Assembly: GCA_023404705.1 (NCBI GenBank)
Contig: JAEYAU010000184.1
Span: 9,154 to 73,153, forward strand
From: Pseudomonadota bacterium
GTDB lineage: Bacteria > Pseudomonadota > Alphaproteobacteria > Rhizobiales > Xanthobacteraceae
Reading direction: 5' to 3'
Length of the DNA stretch: 64,000 bases
Part shown: in pieces, positions 54,730 through 63,258 of the stretch
Position numbering within the stretch: the stretch's first letter is position 1
Layout of the letters: every line of letters begins with the position of its first letter
The notes under the pieces: model-generated
What the model was told of the DNA's origin: nothing
The model's database searches: none
The model's input: the letters and a program-made list of their open reading frames with translations, nothing else
Translations under genes and position numbers: made by a program

Positions 54730-57438
54730 ATGTCTCTTCCCACCGCCGCGCCGCGTGAGCCCGAGCGTCGGGCGGGCGGCCGGCTGTTCCGCAAATACGT
54801 CGCATCGTTCATGGCGGTGATCGCGGTCGCGCTGACGGTCAGCGGCCTGTTTCAGATCTGGTTCTCGTATCGGGAACAGAAGCGGCTGCTGGTGCGAATT
54901 CAGAGCGAGCAGGCAGAGGCGGCGGCCGGCAAGATCGTGCAGTTCGTCAAGGACATCGAGCGTCAGATGGGATGGACGATGCACTTCCCGCTGCGCTCGA
55001 CCTCGCCCGAGGAGCTGCGGCTGAATGCCGTCCGTCTGCTACGCCAGGCTCCGGAGATCACTGAGATCATCCAGGTCGACAGCGCGGGTCGCGAGCAGGC
55101 GCGCGTCTCGCGCGTCGCGCTCGACGCGCTCGGCAGCCAGCAGGATCGCTCACAGGAGCTCGCCTTCACGGAGGCGAAAGCGCACGGGGTCTATTACGGA
55201 CCGGTCCGCTTCCTGAGCGGGTCCGAGCCGCACATGACGATTGCGCTCGCCGGCGCCCGGCGCGAGAGCGGCATCGCGATCGCCGAGGTCAACCTGAAGT
55301 TCATCTGGGACGTCGTCTCGCAGATCAAGGTCGGCGCCGCCGGCACGGCCTATGTGGTCGACGCGCAGGGCCATCTCATCGCCCATCCCGACTTGCGGCA
55401 GGTGCTGCGCAATGTCGACCTGTCGAGGCTCACGCAGGTCCAGTCGGCGCGCCGTTCAGCGGCAGACCGGGATCCCCTCGAGGCGGAAGTCGCGACGGAT
55501 CTCGCGGGCCGCAACGTCCTGTCCGTGCACGCGCCGATCAAGCCATTCGGCTGGTCGATCTTCGTCGAGCTGCCGACGCGCGAAGCGTTCGCTCCGATCT
55601 ACACCTCGGTTGCGCAATCGGCCGTACTGCTCGTGCTCGCGCTACTCTGCGCGGGCCTCGCCGGACTGGTGCTGAGCCGCCGCATGATCGTTCCGATCCG
55701 GGCGCTGAGCACCGGTGCGGCGCGCATCGGCCAGGGCGATCTCGGGCAGCGGCTCTCGATCCGCACCGGGGATGAGCTCGAGGCGCTCGGCGACAGCTTC
55801 AATCACATGGCGGCGCAGCTCCAGGAGTCCTACGCCATTCTGGAACGCAAGGTGATCGAGCGCACCGCCGAGCTCGCGCTCGCGCGCGACCATGCGCTCG
55901 CCGAGCAGGCCGAGGCGCGGCGCGCGCGGCAGGCAGCCGAGCTCGCCAACCAGGCGAAGTCGCGCTTCCTTGCCGTGATCAGCCACGAGATCCGTACGCC
56001 TCTCAACGGCGTGCTCGGCGTGCTGCAGCTGCTGGACCGCGCGACGCTCACGTCAGAGGATGCGCGCCGGGTCGAGATCGCGATGGCGTCGGGCGAGACG
56101 CTGCTGAGCCTGCTCAATGCGATCCTGGATTTCGCGCGGCTCGAATCGGGCACCGAGGTTTGGGAGCCGCGCGATTTCGACCTGCGCCAACTGGTCGAGG
56201 CGAATGTCGGATTGATCAGGCCTCAGGCGAGCGCCAAGGGACTCGAGCTCGACCTCAGCATCGGCGCGGATGCGCGGCTGCACGGCGATCCGGTGCACCT
56301 CAACCGCGTGCTGTTCAATCTCATGAGCAACGCCGTCAAGTTCACCTCCTCGGGACACATCCGTGTCGACGTCACACTGGCTCCGGCGCTGCAGCAGGGC
56401 GAGGTGATCCTGCGGGTCACCGTCTCGGACACCGGCATCGGCGTGCCGTCCGGAATGCGGGAGCGGATCTTCGACGATTTCGTGCAGGCGGACGACAGCA
56501 TCGCGCGCCGTTTCGGCGGCACCGGTCTCGGGCTCGCGATCTCACGTCGCATCGCGGCGCTGATGGGCGGCGAGCTGACGCTGGAGCGTCGGCCCGGCGC
56601 CGGCAGCAGCTTCCGCCTCGAAGCTCCGTTCCGGCTCGCCGAGGCCGCGGCGGCAGCGGTCGAGGACGAGCCGCCGATGCATCCACTTCATGTGCTGGTG
56701 GTCGACGACGATGCGGTGAATCGTGAGGTGGCCGAAGCCATGCTGCTCGATCTGGGCCACATGCCGACCGTCGTGGCGGACGGCTTGGCCGCGATCGAGG
56801 CCGCGCGCCGCCAGCTGTTCGATGCGGCGCTGCTGGACCTGCACATGCCGGGACTGGACGGCATCGAGACGGCGCTCAGGATGCGCGACCTGCCCGTGCC
56901 GCCGGACCGGATGATTGCACTCACGGCCGACGTATCGGCGGAAAGCCGCGAGCGGCTCGTGCGCGCGGGCATCGACCAGATCGTCCGCAAGCCGCTGCTG
57001 CGCAAGGCGCTGCGCGATGCGCTCGCGGCCGCCGAGGCGGGCGACCTCGTGCCGCTGCGGCTCGACACCGACTGCCTGATCGACGAAGCCTATTTGCGCC
57101 GACAGCTCGACCTGCTCGGCGCGAAGCGCGTGACGGCCCTCGCCGAGATCTTCCGCACCAGTGCGACCGGGCTCATCGATGCGATGCGCCGTGCGCTCGG
57201 TGCCGACGATCGCCCGCTGCTGCACCGCTCGGCGCATCAGCTCGGCAGCGCGGCGAGCGCCTTCGGTTTCGGGCGGTTGTTCGCCCGCACGGGCGAGATC
57301 GAGGAGCTTGCCGGAACGGCGCCGCATGCGTCGCTGTCCGGCGCGGTAGCCGAGGTTTCGGCCCTCTCGCGCGACTCGCTGGCGGCGCTCGACGCCCGCC
57401 TCGGCATTGCGGCGGGGGCCCTGGAGCCCGCGACTTGA
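54730..57438 (+). CDS. Hybrid sensor histidine kinase with HAMP, HisKA, HATPase, REC and Hpt domains
   Basis: The 902-residue inner-membrane phosphorelay kinase has TM1 (about 22-45), a periplasmic sensor of about 240 residues with dCache-like wording (ASGKIVQFVKDIERQ, GTAYVVDAQGHLIAHPDL), TM2 (about 295-318) and HAMP. The HisKA domain has phospho-His 419 in ISHEIRTPLNG, HATPase has LFNLMSNAVKFTS and DTGIGV and GGTGLGLAISRR, REC has Asp 703 in LLDLHMPGLDG and Lys 754, and Hpt has His 836 in HRSAHQLGSAA. Order and set equal TorS. It is 3 bases from the OmpR-type regulator. Ligand unknown. Confidence 0.93.
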   Translation: MSLPTAAPREPERRAGGRLFRKYVASFMAVIAVALTVSGLFQIWFSYREQKRLLVRIQSEQAEAAAGKIVQFVKDIERQMGWTMHFPLRSTSPEELRLNAVRLLRQAPEITEIIQVDSAGREQARVSRVALDALGSQQDRSQELAFTEAKAHGVYYGPVRFLSGSEPHMTIALAGARRESGIAIAEVNLKFIWDVVSQIKVGAAGTAYVVDAQGHLIAHPDLRQVLRNVDLSRLTQVQSARRSAADRDPLEAEVATDLAGRNVLSVHAPIKPFGWSIFVELPTREAFAPIYTSVAQSAVLLVLALLCAGLAGLVLSRRMIVPIRALSTGAARIGQGDLGQRLSIRTGDELEALGDSFNHMAAQLQESYAILERKVIERTAELALARDHALAEQAEARRARQAAELANQAKSRFLAVISHEIRTPLNGVLGVLQLLDRATLTSEDARRVEIAMASGETLLSLLNAILDFARLESGTEVWEPRDFDLRQLVEANVGLIRPQASAKGLELDLSIGADARLHGDPVHLNRVLFNLMSNAVKFTSSGHIRVDVTLAPALQQGEVILRVTVSDTGIGVPSGMRERIFDDFVQADDSIARRFGGTGLGLAISRRIAALMGGELTLERRPGAGSSFRLEAPFRLAEAAAAAVEDEPPMHPLHVLVVDDDAVNREVAEAMLLDLGHMPTVVADGLAAIEAARRQLFDAALLDLHMPGLDGIETALRMRDLPVPPDRMIALTADVSAESRERLVRAGIDQIVRKPLLRKALRDALAAAEAGDLVPLRLDTDCLIDEAYLRRQLDLLGAKRVTALAEIFRTSATGLIDAMRRALGADDRPLLHRSAHQLGSAASAFGFGRLFARTGEIEELAGTAPHASLSGAVAEVSALSRDSLAALDARLGIAAGALEPAT

Positions 57439-57519
57439 CCGCCGCCCCGAACCGGCCGCACTGACACTCCATTTACGATTTGCCGCCACCATGCGGCGCG
57501 ACTCAGAGGAGTGCACTGC

Positions 57520-58242
57520 GTGTCGGAATGGCGGGATGCGAAGAATCGGCGGGCGCTCGAGCGGCTGAACCGCGCCTTGCCGGCCGTGTTTCCCAAGTCC
57601 GTGCTCACGCACGCGCTGGCGCGGCCCTTCATTCCGCCGATGCCGCGGCTCGCCATCGACGGCTATTGGCGGGCCCATGCGTTGCGGGCCGACCGACTCG
57701 CCCGCGCGCTGGCCGCGCGGAGCGGGACACCCGCCGGATGGGAATGGCGGCTCGGCTCGGAGACGGACGACACCCTGCCGGGGACATTCCGGCTTCCGCC
57801 TGCGCCTTACCGCGAGTCGGCCTTCGCGCGCGGGCCCGGCTTCTGCTGCGTGTGCGGCCAGCCGGTCTACCGGTTCGGCTGGCATCGCGATCTCTGGGAT
57901 GCGGGACCGCAGAAACGCGCCACATGGCATGCCGCCTGCGTGATCGCGTGGCGCCTTTGGGTGGCGCCGACCGACTTCGTGCGCCCGCTCAAGCGGCGCC
58001 AGGCGTTGCGCTGTGCCGAGACCGGCAAGCGCCTGCTCAAGACCGCGGAGATCGATCACCGGGTGCCGCTGTTCCGTGTCTGGCGCGAGCATCGTGATCT
58101 GCCGTGGCCGACGCTGCTCGCCTATTGGGGCATGCCGAACCTGCAGGTGATCAACCGTGCGGCGCACGCCGCCAAATGCGCCGAGGAGGCAGGCTACCGC
58201 GTGCGACGGCGCGCCGACGCGCGCGAAGACGTGCCGGCCTGA
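57520..58242 (+). CDS. HNH-nuclease-like protein
   Basis: The protein has 240 residues from the GTG at 57520, chosen because AGAGGAG lies 8 bases upstream; a GTG at 57511 is also in frame. The N-half is unassigned (RALERLNRALPAVFPKSV). A CCVCGQPVYRFGWHRD zinc-knuckle-like block and WHAACVIAW precede a core of CAETGKRL, EIDHRVPLFRVW and LQVINRAAHAAKCAEEAGY. The EIDHxxP...N...H...K arrangement is that of HNH endonucleases. No restriction, toxin or phage partner is beside it. Possible housekeeping-style nuclease. Confidence 0.7.
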   Translation: MSEWRDAKNRRALERLNRALPAVFPKSVLTHALARPFIPPMPRLAIDGYWRAHALRADRLARALAARSGTPAGWEWRLGSETDDTLPGTFRLPPAPYRESAFARGPGFCCVCGQPVYRFGWHRDLWDAGPQKRATWHAACVIAWRLWVAPTDFVRPLKRRQALRCAETGKRLLKTAEIDHRVPLFRVWREHRDLPWPTLLAYWGMPNLQVINRAAHAAKCAEEAGYRVRRRADAREDVPA

Positions 58243-58345
58243 TCGCGCGCGAGCAGCCGCGGATAACCAAGGGCGGCGGCGGGCGGTGAACCTTACGGCG
58301 GGCCCGGCGTTTTTCATTTGCCCCCTCCTCGCGCAAGGAGCCGCC

Positions 58346-59449
58346 ATGAATACCCGTTTCGGACGCGTCACGCTGGCGATCATCGCGGTGCTGCTCGCAT
58401 ACATCGCATTGCAGCCCTATGCGCAGCGGCTGCTGTACTCGGCGGCCACCCCGCGTACCGTCGAGGCACGAGACGCCCTGCCGGAGAGCGAGCGGGCGAC
58501 CATCGCGCTGTTCGAGCGGGTCTCGCCCTCCGTGGTTCAGGTGGTGGCGCAAGGCAATGGCGTGGGCCCCGGCATGACCGAGGGCGAGGAGCAGCCCGGC
58601 GCCGCGTCCGGGACCGGATTCATCTGGGACGAAGCCGGACATGTGGTGACCAACAATCACGTGGTGCAGAACGCGCGCCAGCTCGCGGTGCGCCTCTCGA
58701 CCGGCGAGGTGCTGCGCGGCGACCTCGTCGGGACCGCGCCGAATTACGACCTCGCGGTGGTGCGCCTGAGCGGCAGCCGCGCCCTGCCGCCGCCGGTATC
58801 GATCGGCACATCGGCCGATCTGAAGGTCGGGCAGACCGCCTACGCGATCGGCAATCCGTTCGGGCTCGACCAGTCGCTGACCAGCGGCATCATCAGCGCG
58901 CTCAAGCGGCGCATGCCGACGGCCGCGGGCCGCGAGATCACCAACGTCATCCAGACCGACGCGGCGATCAATCCGGGTAACTCGGGCGGGCCGCTGCTCG
59001 ACTCCGCCGGTCGCGTGATCGGCGTCAACACGGCGATCATCTCGCCGTCAGGGTCGAGCGCGGGCATCGGTTTCGCGGTGCCGATCGACGTGGTGAACCG
59101 CGTGGTGCCGGAGCTGATCCGGACCGGACGTGTGCCGACGCCTGGGATCGGCATTGTCGCGGCCAACGAGGCGGTGGCGACGCGCATCGGCATCGAGGGT
59201 GTCGTCGTGGTGCGCACGGCGCCGGGCTCCCCGGCGCAACGTGCCGGCGTCCGCGGCGTCGATATGAATACCGGGACGCTCGGCGACGTGATCGTTGCGA
59301 TCAACGACAAGCCCGTGCGTCACCTCTCGGATTTCACCGACGAGATCGAACGCGTCGGCGCCGGTAAGACCGTGAACCTCACGCTGATGCGCGACGGGCG
59401 CCGCCGCACCATCGAGCTGCAGATCGTCGATATCGGCCGTATGTCGTGA
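58346..59449 (+). CDS. Periplasmic trypsin-like serine protease with PDZ domain (DegP/HtrA family)
   Basis: The protein has 367 residues from the ATG at 58346, with AAGGAG before it. The N-terminal membrane anchor is VTLAIIAVLLAYIALQPYA. The S1C catalytic domain has His 105 (TNNHVV), Asp 135 (NYDLAVV) and Ser 213 (NPGNSGGPL), followed by one PDZ domain (GDVIVAINDKPVRHLSDF). Single-PDZ, membrane-anchored, it resembles DegS in layout, although DegS's partner is RseA and no rseA is near. Role in envelope quality control is likely. Confidence 0.93.
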   Translation: MNTRFGRVTLAIIAVLLAYIALQPYAQRLLYSAATPRTVEARDALPESERATIALFERVSPSVVQVVAQGNGVGPGMTEGEEQPGAASGTGFIWDEAGHVVTNNHVVQNARQLAVRLSTGEVLRGDLVGTAPNYDLAVVRLSGSRALPPPVSIGTSADLKVGQTAYAIGNPFGLDQSLTSGIISALKRRMPTAAGREITNVIQTDAAINPGNSGGPLLDSAGRVIGVNTAIISPSGSSAGIGFAVPIDVVNRVVPELIRTGRVPTPGIGIVAANEAVATRIGIEGVVVVRTAPGSPAQRAGVRGVDMNTGTLGDVIVAINDKPVRHLSDFTDEIERVGAGKTVNLTLMRDGRRRTIELQIVDIGRMS

Positions 59450-59492
59450 CTGTCGGGGTATGCTGTCCTCCGACGCGAATCGCGGAGGTCAT

Positions 59493-60308
59493 ATGGCGGA
59501 CGACAGTCTTTACAGGAATGTCTTGATCACGGGCGCGGCGGGCTATCTCGGCACCGTGCTGGCGAAGGCTCTGCGTAACGATGTGACGCTCCGCCTCTCC
59601 GACCGGACGCGACCTGACGACCCGCCGCCGGATTTCGCGATGGCCGACCTCGCCTCCTTTGCCGAGGTGCGGCGGCTCATGGACGGCATCGACGCGGTGG
59701 TGCATCTGGGCGCCTATTCGGTGGAAGGCCCGTGGGACGAGATCCTGCAATCGAACATCGTCGGCACCTACAACGTGTTCGAGGCGGCGCGCGAGGCGGG
59801 CGTGAAGCGCATCGTGTTCGCGAGCACGCATCATGTGGTCGGTTACTATCGGCGCAAGACCCTCATCGACACAGAGGTGCCATTGCGGCCGGACTCGCGC
59901 TACGCCGTGAGCAAGGTGTTCGGCGAGGCGCTCGGGCGCATGTATGCGGACAAGCACGGCATGAGCGTTATCTGCCAGCGCATCGGCGTGGCGCGGCCGA
60001 AGCCCATCCACCGCCGCGCGCTGCGCACCTGGCTGAGCGAGGACGACTTCGTGCGCCTCACGCGGCGCTGCCTGAGCGTGCCGGACGTGCATTTCCATAT
60101 CGTGTACGGCGTCTCGGCGAATGACGGCAGCTTCTGGGACAATGATGCGGCCGCGGCCGCGCTCGGCTTCGCCCCCGAGAGCAACGGGGCGGATCACAGG
60201 GCGGAGATCGAGGCGGTGCCGGACGATGAGGACGCGATCGCGCGCCTGTTCCAGGGCGGCCGGTTCTGCGGCATGGAGTTCGACGGCGATCCCGACCGGA
60301 TCACGTGA
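59493..60308 (+). CDS. NAD-dependent epimerase/SDR protein, uronate-dehydrogenase-like
   Basis: The product has 271 residues from the ATG at 59493, with GGAGG 5 bases upstream; the open frame starts at 59460. Extended SDR with Rossmann motif ITGAAGYLGT, substrate region HLGAYSVEGPWDEILQSNIVGTYNV, ASTHHVVG and catalytic SRYAVSK (Tyr-Lys pair). The CQRIGVARPKPIHRRALRTWLS block resembles uronate dehydrogenases (Udh) that oxidise galacturonate or glucuronate to lactones. The next operon's lactonase domain would fit hydrolysis of such a lactone. Its stop overlaps the phosphoesterase stop on the other strand by eight bases. Confidence 0.88.
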   Translation: MADDSLYRNVLITGAAGYLGTVLAKALRNDVTLRLSDRTRPDDPPPDFAMADLASFAEVRRLMDGIDAVVHLGAYSVEGPWDEILQSNIVGTYNVFEAAREAGVKRIVFASTHHVVGYYRRKTLIDTEVPLRPDSRYAVSKVFGEALGRMYADKHGMSVICQRIGVARPKPIHRRALRTWLSEDDFVRLTRRCLSVPDVHFHIVYGVSANDGSFWDNDAAAAALGFAPESNGADHRAEIEAVPDDEDAIARLFQGGRFCGMEFDGDPDRIT

Positions 60309-60825
60309 CCAATCTGCGGCGCGGCCGCCGGCTGCGGATCTGAGCGACATCGATCGGGCGGAAGTCCCAGACATCGACGCCGACATCGACTTGCCGCGCC
60401 ATGGGCGCGAGCAGGCCGTGCGAATGGCCGTGCAGGTTATAGGCGCCCTTGTACATGGCGTCCCAGGTGCGGAACGCGTAGTGGCAGAGGATCAGGCGGA
60501 CGCCGTCAACCTCAATGTCGGCGTAGGGTCCGATGCTCCTCCAGCCGGGGGCTTCGAGCGTCGCCGGACCGTCATTGTTGCCGGTGATCAGATGCTTGCG
60601 GCCGTGCAGCCGGCCGAGCAGCTCCGCGACGCGCTCCGTTTTGGCGCGGACCGCGAAGTCGCCGAGATGCCAGACCTCGTCGGCCGGCGCGACAATCTCG
60701 TTCCAGCGCGTGACCAGGACCTCGTCCATCTCGGCGACCGAGCCGAAGGGCCGCTTGAAGCGACCCATGGCGCCGCCGTGCCCGAAATGGGTATCGGCCG
60801 TGAACCAGATGCGCGGTGCCTTCAC
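60301..60825 (-). CDS. Calcineurin-like metallophosphoesterase
   Basis: The product has 174 residues from the GTG at 60825 (VKAPRIWFTADTHFGH); its start codon is four-base-overlapped (GTGA) with the stop of the fusion gene. Metal-binding motifs are ADTHFGH, HLGDFA, GNND, CHYAF and GHSHG, the complete set for the phosphoesterase family. Small size and GNND indicate a YfcE/MJ0936-like cytoplasmic phosphodiesterase. Substrate unknown; it is the last gene of the three-gene set starting at 63249. Confidence 0.92.
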   Translation of the reverse strand: MKAPRIWFTADTHFGHGGAMGRFKRPFGSVAEMDEVLVTRWNEIVAPADEVWHLGDFAVRAKTERVAELLGRLHGRKHLITGNNDGPATLEAPGWRSIGPYADIEVDGVRLILCHYAFRTWDAMYKGAYNLHGHSHGLLAPMARQVDVGVDVWDFRPIDVAQIRSRRPRRRLVT

Positions 60826-62390
60826 CCGAGCGCCGCGATCACGCTGTCGGTCTTGGTGACGACCGAGACGTTCTGCAGCGCGAAGTTGATCGCGGCGTTG
60901 TGCCAGTCGGCGTTCATGGTCGAGCAGGCATCCTCGGGCAGCACGACGAAGTAGCCTTTGTCGGCCGCCGTGCGCGCAGTGTGCTCGACCGACATGTTGG
61001 TCCAGGCGCCGCAATTGATGATGACGTTGCGATCGCCGCTCTTGAGGATGGTCTCGAGCTTCGTTCCCTCCCAGGCGCTCATGCGCATCTTCTCGACCAC
61101 GAAATCGCCCGCGCGCGCTTCCAGCCCAGGCGCCGGCGCAGCGCCCCAGCTCCCGCGCACAAGCGCATTCGAGTCGACGACACCTTCGAACAGCGGCGCA
61201 TTCAGGGTCAGGCCGGGCGCGCCAGACTCCACCAAGAACCACACGTGGATCACCATCACGCCGCGCGCGCGGCAGGCCTCGGCGAGGCGGCGCGCGTTCT
61301 CGATGACATTCTGCGCCCGCGCATGGGCGGGGGCGCCGGAGGACGCGAAGGCGCCGCCTTCCATGATCACGTCGTTCTGCATATCCTGCAGGATCAGCGC
61401 GCAGCGGGATGGATCGAGGTGCAGACTCCCATTGTGCAACGCTGCCGGCGCGCGGTCGGTGCTGCTCGCGCCGCCGGCGCGGCGACGCATGTAGGGCTCG
61501 GCGCGCGGCGTCACCTTGGTCTTGATCGTGTAGACCGAATGCGTCGCGGTGACGAACAGCGTCTGGAAGTCCTCGCCGCCCCAGGTGAGGTTTGCGGCCA
61601 TCTCGGGCAGACGCACCTTGCCGAGCAGGCTACCCGAGGGTGAATAGACCCAGACGCCGCCCGGCCCCGTGCACCAGATATTGCCGCGCGCATCGCACTT
61701 CATGCCGTCGGGCAGCCCGGCTTCGAGCTCGGAGCGAAGCCCGCTCGCGAAGATGCGGCCGCTCGATAAGCTGCCATCGCTATTCACGTCGAAGACGCGG
61801 ATCAGCGCCTGCTGGGTGTCATTGACGTAGAGAAGTTTTTCGTCGGGCGAGAAGCACAGGCCGTTCGGCTGGTCGAACAGGCTGCGGTCGACGAGGAGCT
61901 GCGGCTCGCGCGAGCCGGGCTTCACGCGGTAGACGCCCTGGAAGCCGAGCTCACGCGAGCGCTCGACGCCGTAGACCGGCATGCGGCCATACCAGGGATC
62001 CGAGAAATAGATCGAGCCGTCGGACTTGACGCAGACGTCGTTCGGGCTGTTGAGCTCGCGGCCCTCGAAATGGGAGGCAAGAGTCTCTTGCCGCCCGTCG
62101 GGAAATTCGCGCACGAGCTTCGAGGTCGCGTGCTCGCAGACGATCAGGTTGAGATCGGCATCGTACGTCATGCCGTTGCACTTGTTCGCCGGGCGCTTGA
62201 CTTCGCGCACGCCGCCGCGCGTGTCCCAGCGACGGCGCACATCCGCGGGCATGTCGGAGAACAACAGGAAATGCTCGACCGGATGCCAGATCGGCCCTTC
62301 CGTGAAGGTGAAGCCGCTGCCCAGCTGCCCCACGGGCGCGTAGACGTCGATCAGCTCTTCGAATTCGGGCCTCAGCGCCGTGTGAGTCAT
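60822..62390 (-). CDS. Fusion of SMP-30 lactonase and isochorismatase-like cysteine-hydrolase domains
   Basis: The single 522-residue protein has an N-terminal SMP-30/gluconolactonase six-bladed propeller (residues 1-295), with metal-ligand residues in TFTEGPIW (Glu 31), SPNDVCV, FDQPNGLCF and LPDGMKCD. A 30-residue linker and then an isochorismatase/cysteine-hydrolase domain follow (about 325-520): Asp in LILQDMQND, Lys in VEKMRMSAW. The nucleophile region reads CGAWTNMSVEHT, where the family Cys of TNxCVExT is Ser. Sugar-lactone hydrolysis is likely for the first domain; the second may be inactive or altered. The upstream MBL gene ends 10 bases away, so they form an operon. Confidence 0.88.
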   Translation of the reverse strand: MTHTALRPEFEELIDVYAPVGQLGSGFTFTEGPIWHPVEHFLLFSDMPADVRRRWDTRGGVREVKRPANKCNGMTYDADLNLIVCEHATSKLVREFPDGRQETLASHFEGRELNSPNDVCVKSDGSIYFSDPWYGRMPVYGVERSRELGFQGVYRVKPGSREPQLLVDRSLFDQPNGLCFSPDEKLLYVNDTQQALIRVFDVNSDGSLSSGRIFASGLRSELEAGLPDGMKCDARGNIWCTGPGGVWVYSPSGSLLGKVRLPEMAANLTWGGEDFQTLFVTATHSVYTIKTKVTPRAEPYMRRRAGGASSTDRAPAALHNGSLHLDPSRCALILQDMQNDVIMEGGAFASSGAPAHARAQNVIENARRLAEACRARGVMVIHVWFLVESGAPGLTLNAPLFEGVVDSNALVRGSWGAAPAPGLEARAGDFVVEKMRMSAWEGTKLETILKSGDRNVIINCGAWTNMSVEHTARTAADKGYFVVLPEDACSTMNADWHNAAINFALQNVSVVTKTDSVIAALG

Positions 62391-62400
62391 CGCCCTCTCC

Positions 62401-63249
62401 TCAGGCCGCGAACCAGTTCCGCTTCGGCAGCGAGGAGGTCACGGGCCCTGGCACCGCATCGTGCAGGCGGCCGACCACCAAGCCGCCTTCGATCTTGGCG
62501 GGTCGGTCGTGGACGGGAAGCAGATAGCGCGCGTTGCTGAGCAGCTTCTTGATCGCGGCCTTCTCATGCCGCTTGCTGACGCCGTGATTGCCGGTGACGC
62601 GCGGCTCCTCGGCATGAATCTCGTGGAAGGGATCGACGATCTGATCGTTGAAGTCGTAGATCACGTCGCCGCAGATCGTGGCGATGCCATCCGCGGTGTG
62701 TACGTGGACATTCATCGATCCTTCGGTGTGCGCATTGGCGGCCTCGCAATAGAGGCCCGGGAAGATCTCGATCGGCCCGGTGAGCTCGAGGTCGAGGAAG
62801 CGCAGCGCGCCCTTGGTGTGCAGACGGTCGATCAGGTGCTTGATATCGGGTGCCGGGTATTGCGGGTGCATCAGGCCGGAGACCGAGTACTCCAGCTCCT
62901 TGCGGTTGAGCACCACGGTGGTGTTCATCGGGAACAGGTCGTCCTTGCCGGCATGATCGATGTGCAGGTGCGTGTGCATGACGTAGCGCACGTCGCCGAG
63001 GCGCAGGCCGTGGCGGCGGAGCTGGTTCTCGATCATGTGCTCGTGGAACTGGAGCCCGCGCATGCCGAGGGTCTCCATGATCTGGTTCGAGCGATACCCG
63101 GTGTCGACCAGCACGGGCCACGGGCCGCCCAGGATCAAAAATCCGAGCGTCAGGACGCGCCGCGTGCGGCCGCAGTCCTTTCCGAGCACCAGGAAACTTC
63201 CTTCCAGCTCGATATCACCGTAGTCCAGAACCTTGATCTCGAGTGCCAT
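62401..63249 (-). CDS. MBL-fold lactonase-like hydrolase (AttM/AiiA family)
   Basis: The 282-residue metallo-beta-lactamase-fold enzyme starts at ATG 63249 (MALEIKVLDYGDIELEG). HxHxDH is present as MHTHLHIDHAG, ligand His in ANAHTEGSMNVHV, and GDVIYDF supplies the bridging Asp; PVHD ends the site. The layout fits the N-acyl-homoserine-lactone lactonase / AttM-AiiB group. Together with the SMP-30 lactonase downstream, a lactone-degrading operon is suggested. Whether the substrate is a signal or a sugar lactone is unresolved. Confidence 0.88.
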   Translation of the reverse strand: MALEIKVLDYGDIELEGSFLVLGKDCGRTRRVLTLGFLILGGPWPVLVDTGYRSNQIMETLGMRGLQFHEHMIENQLRRHGLRLGDVRYVMHTHLHIDHAGKDDLFPMNTTVVLNRKELEYSVSGLMHPQYPAPDIKHLIDRLHTKGALRFLDLELTGPIEIFPGLYCEAANAHTEGSMNVHVHTADGIATICGDVIYDFNDQIVDPFHEIHAEEPRVTGNHGVSKRHEKAAIKKLLSNARYLLPVHDRPAKIEGGLVVGRLHDAVPGPVTSSLPKRNWFAA

Positions 63250-63258
63250 CGTCTCCCC

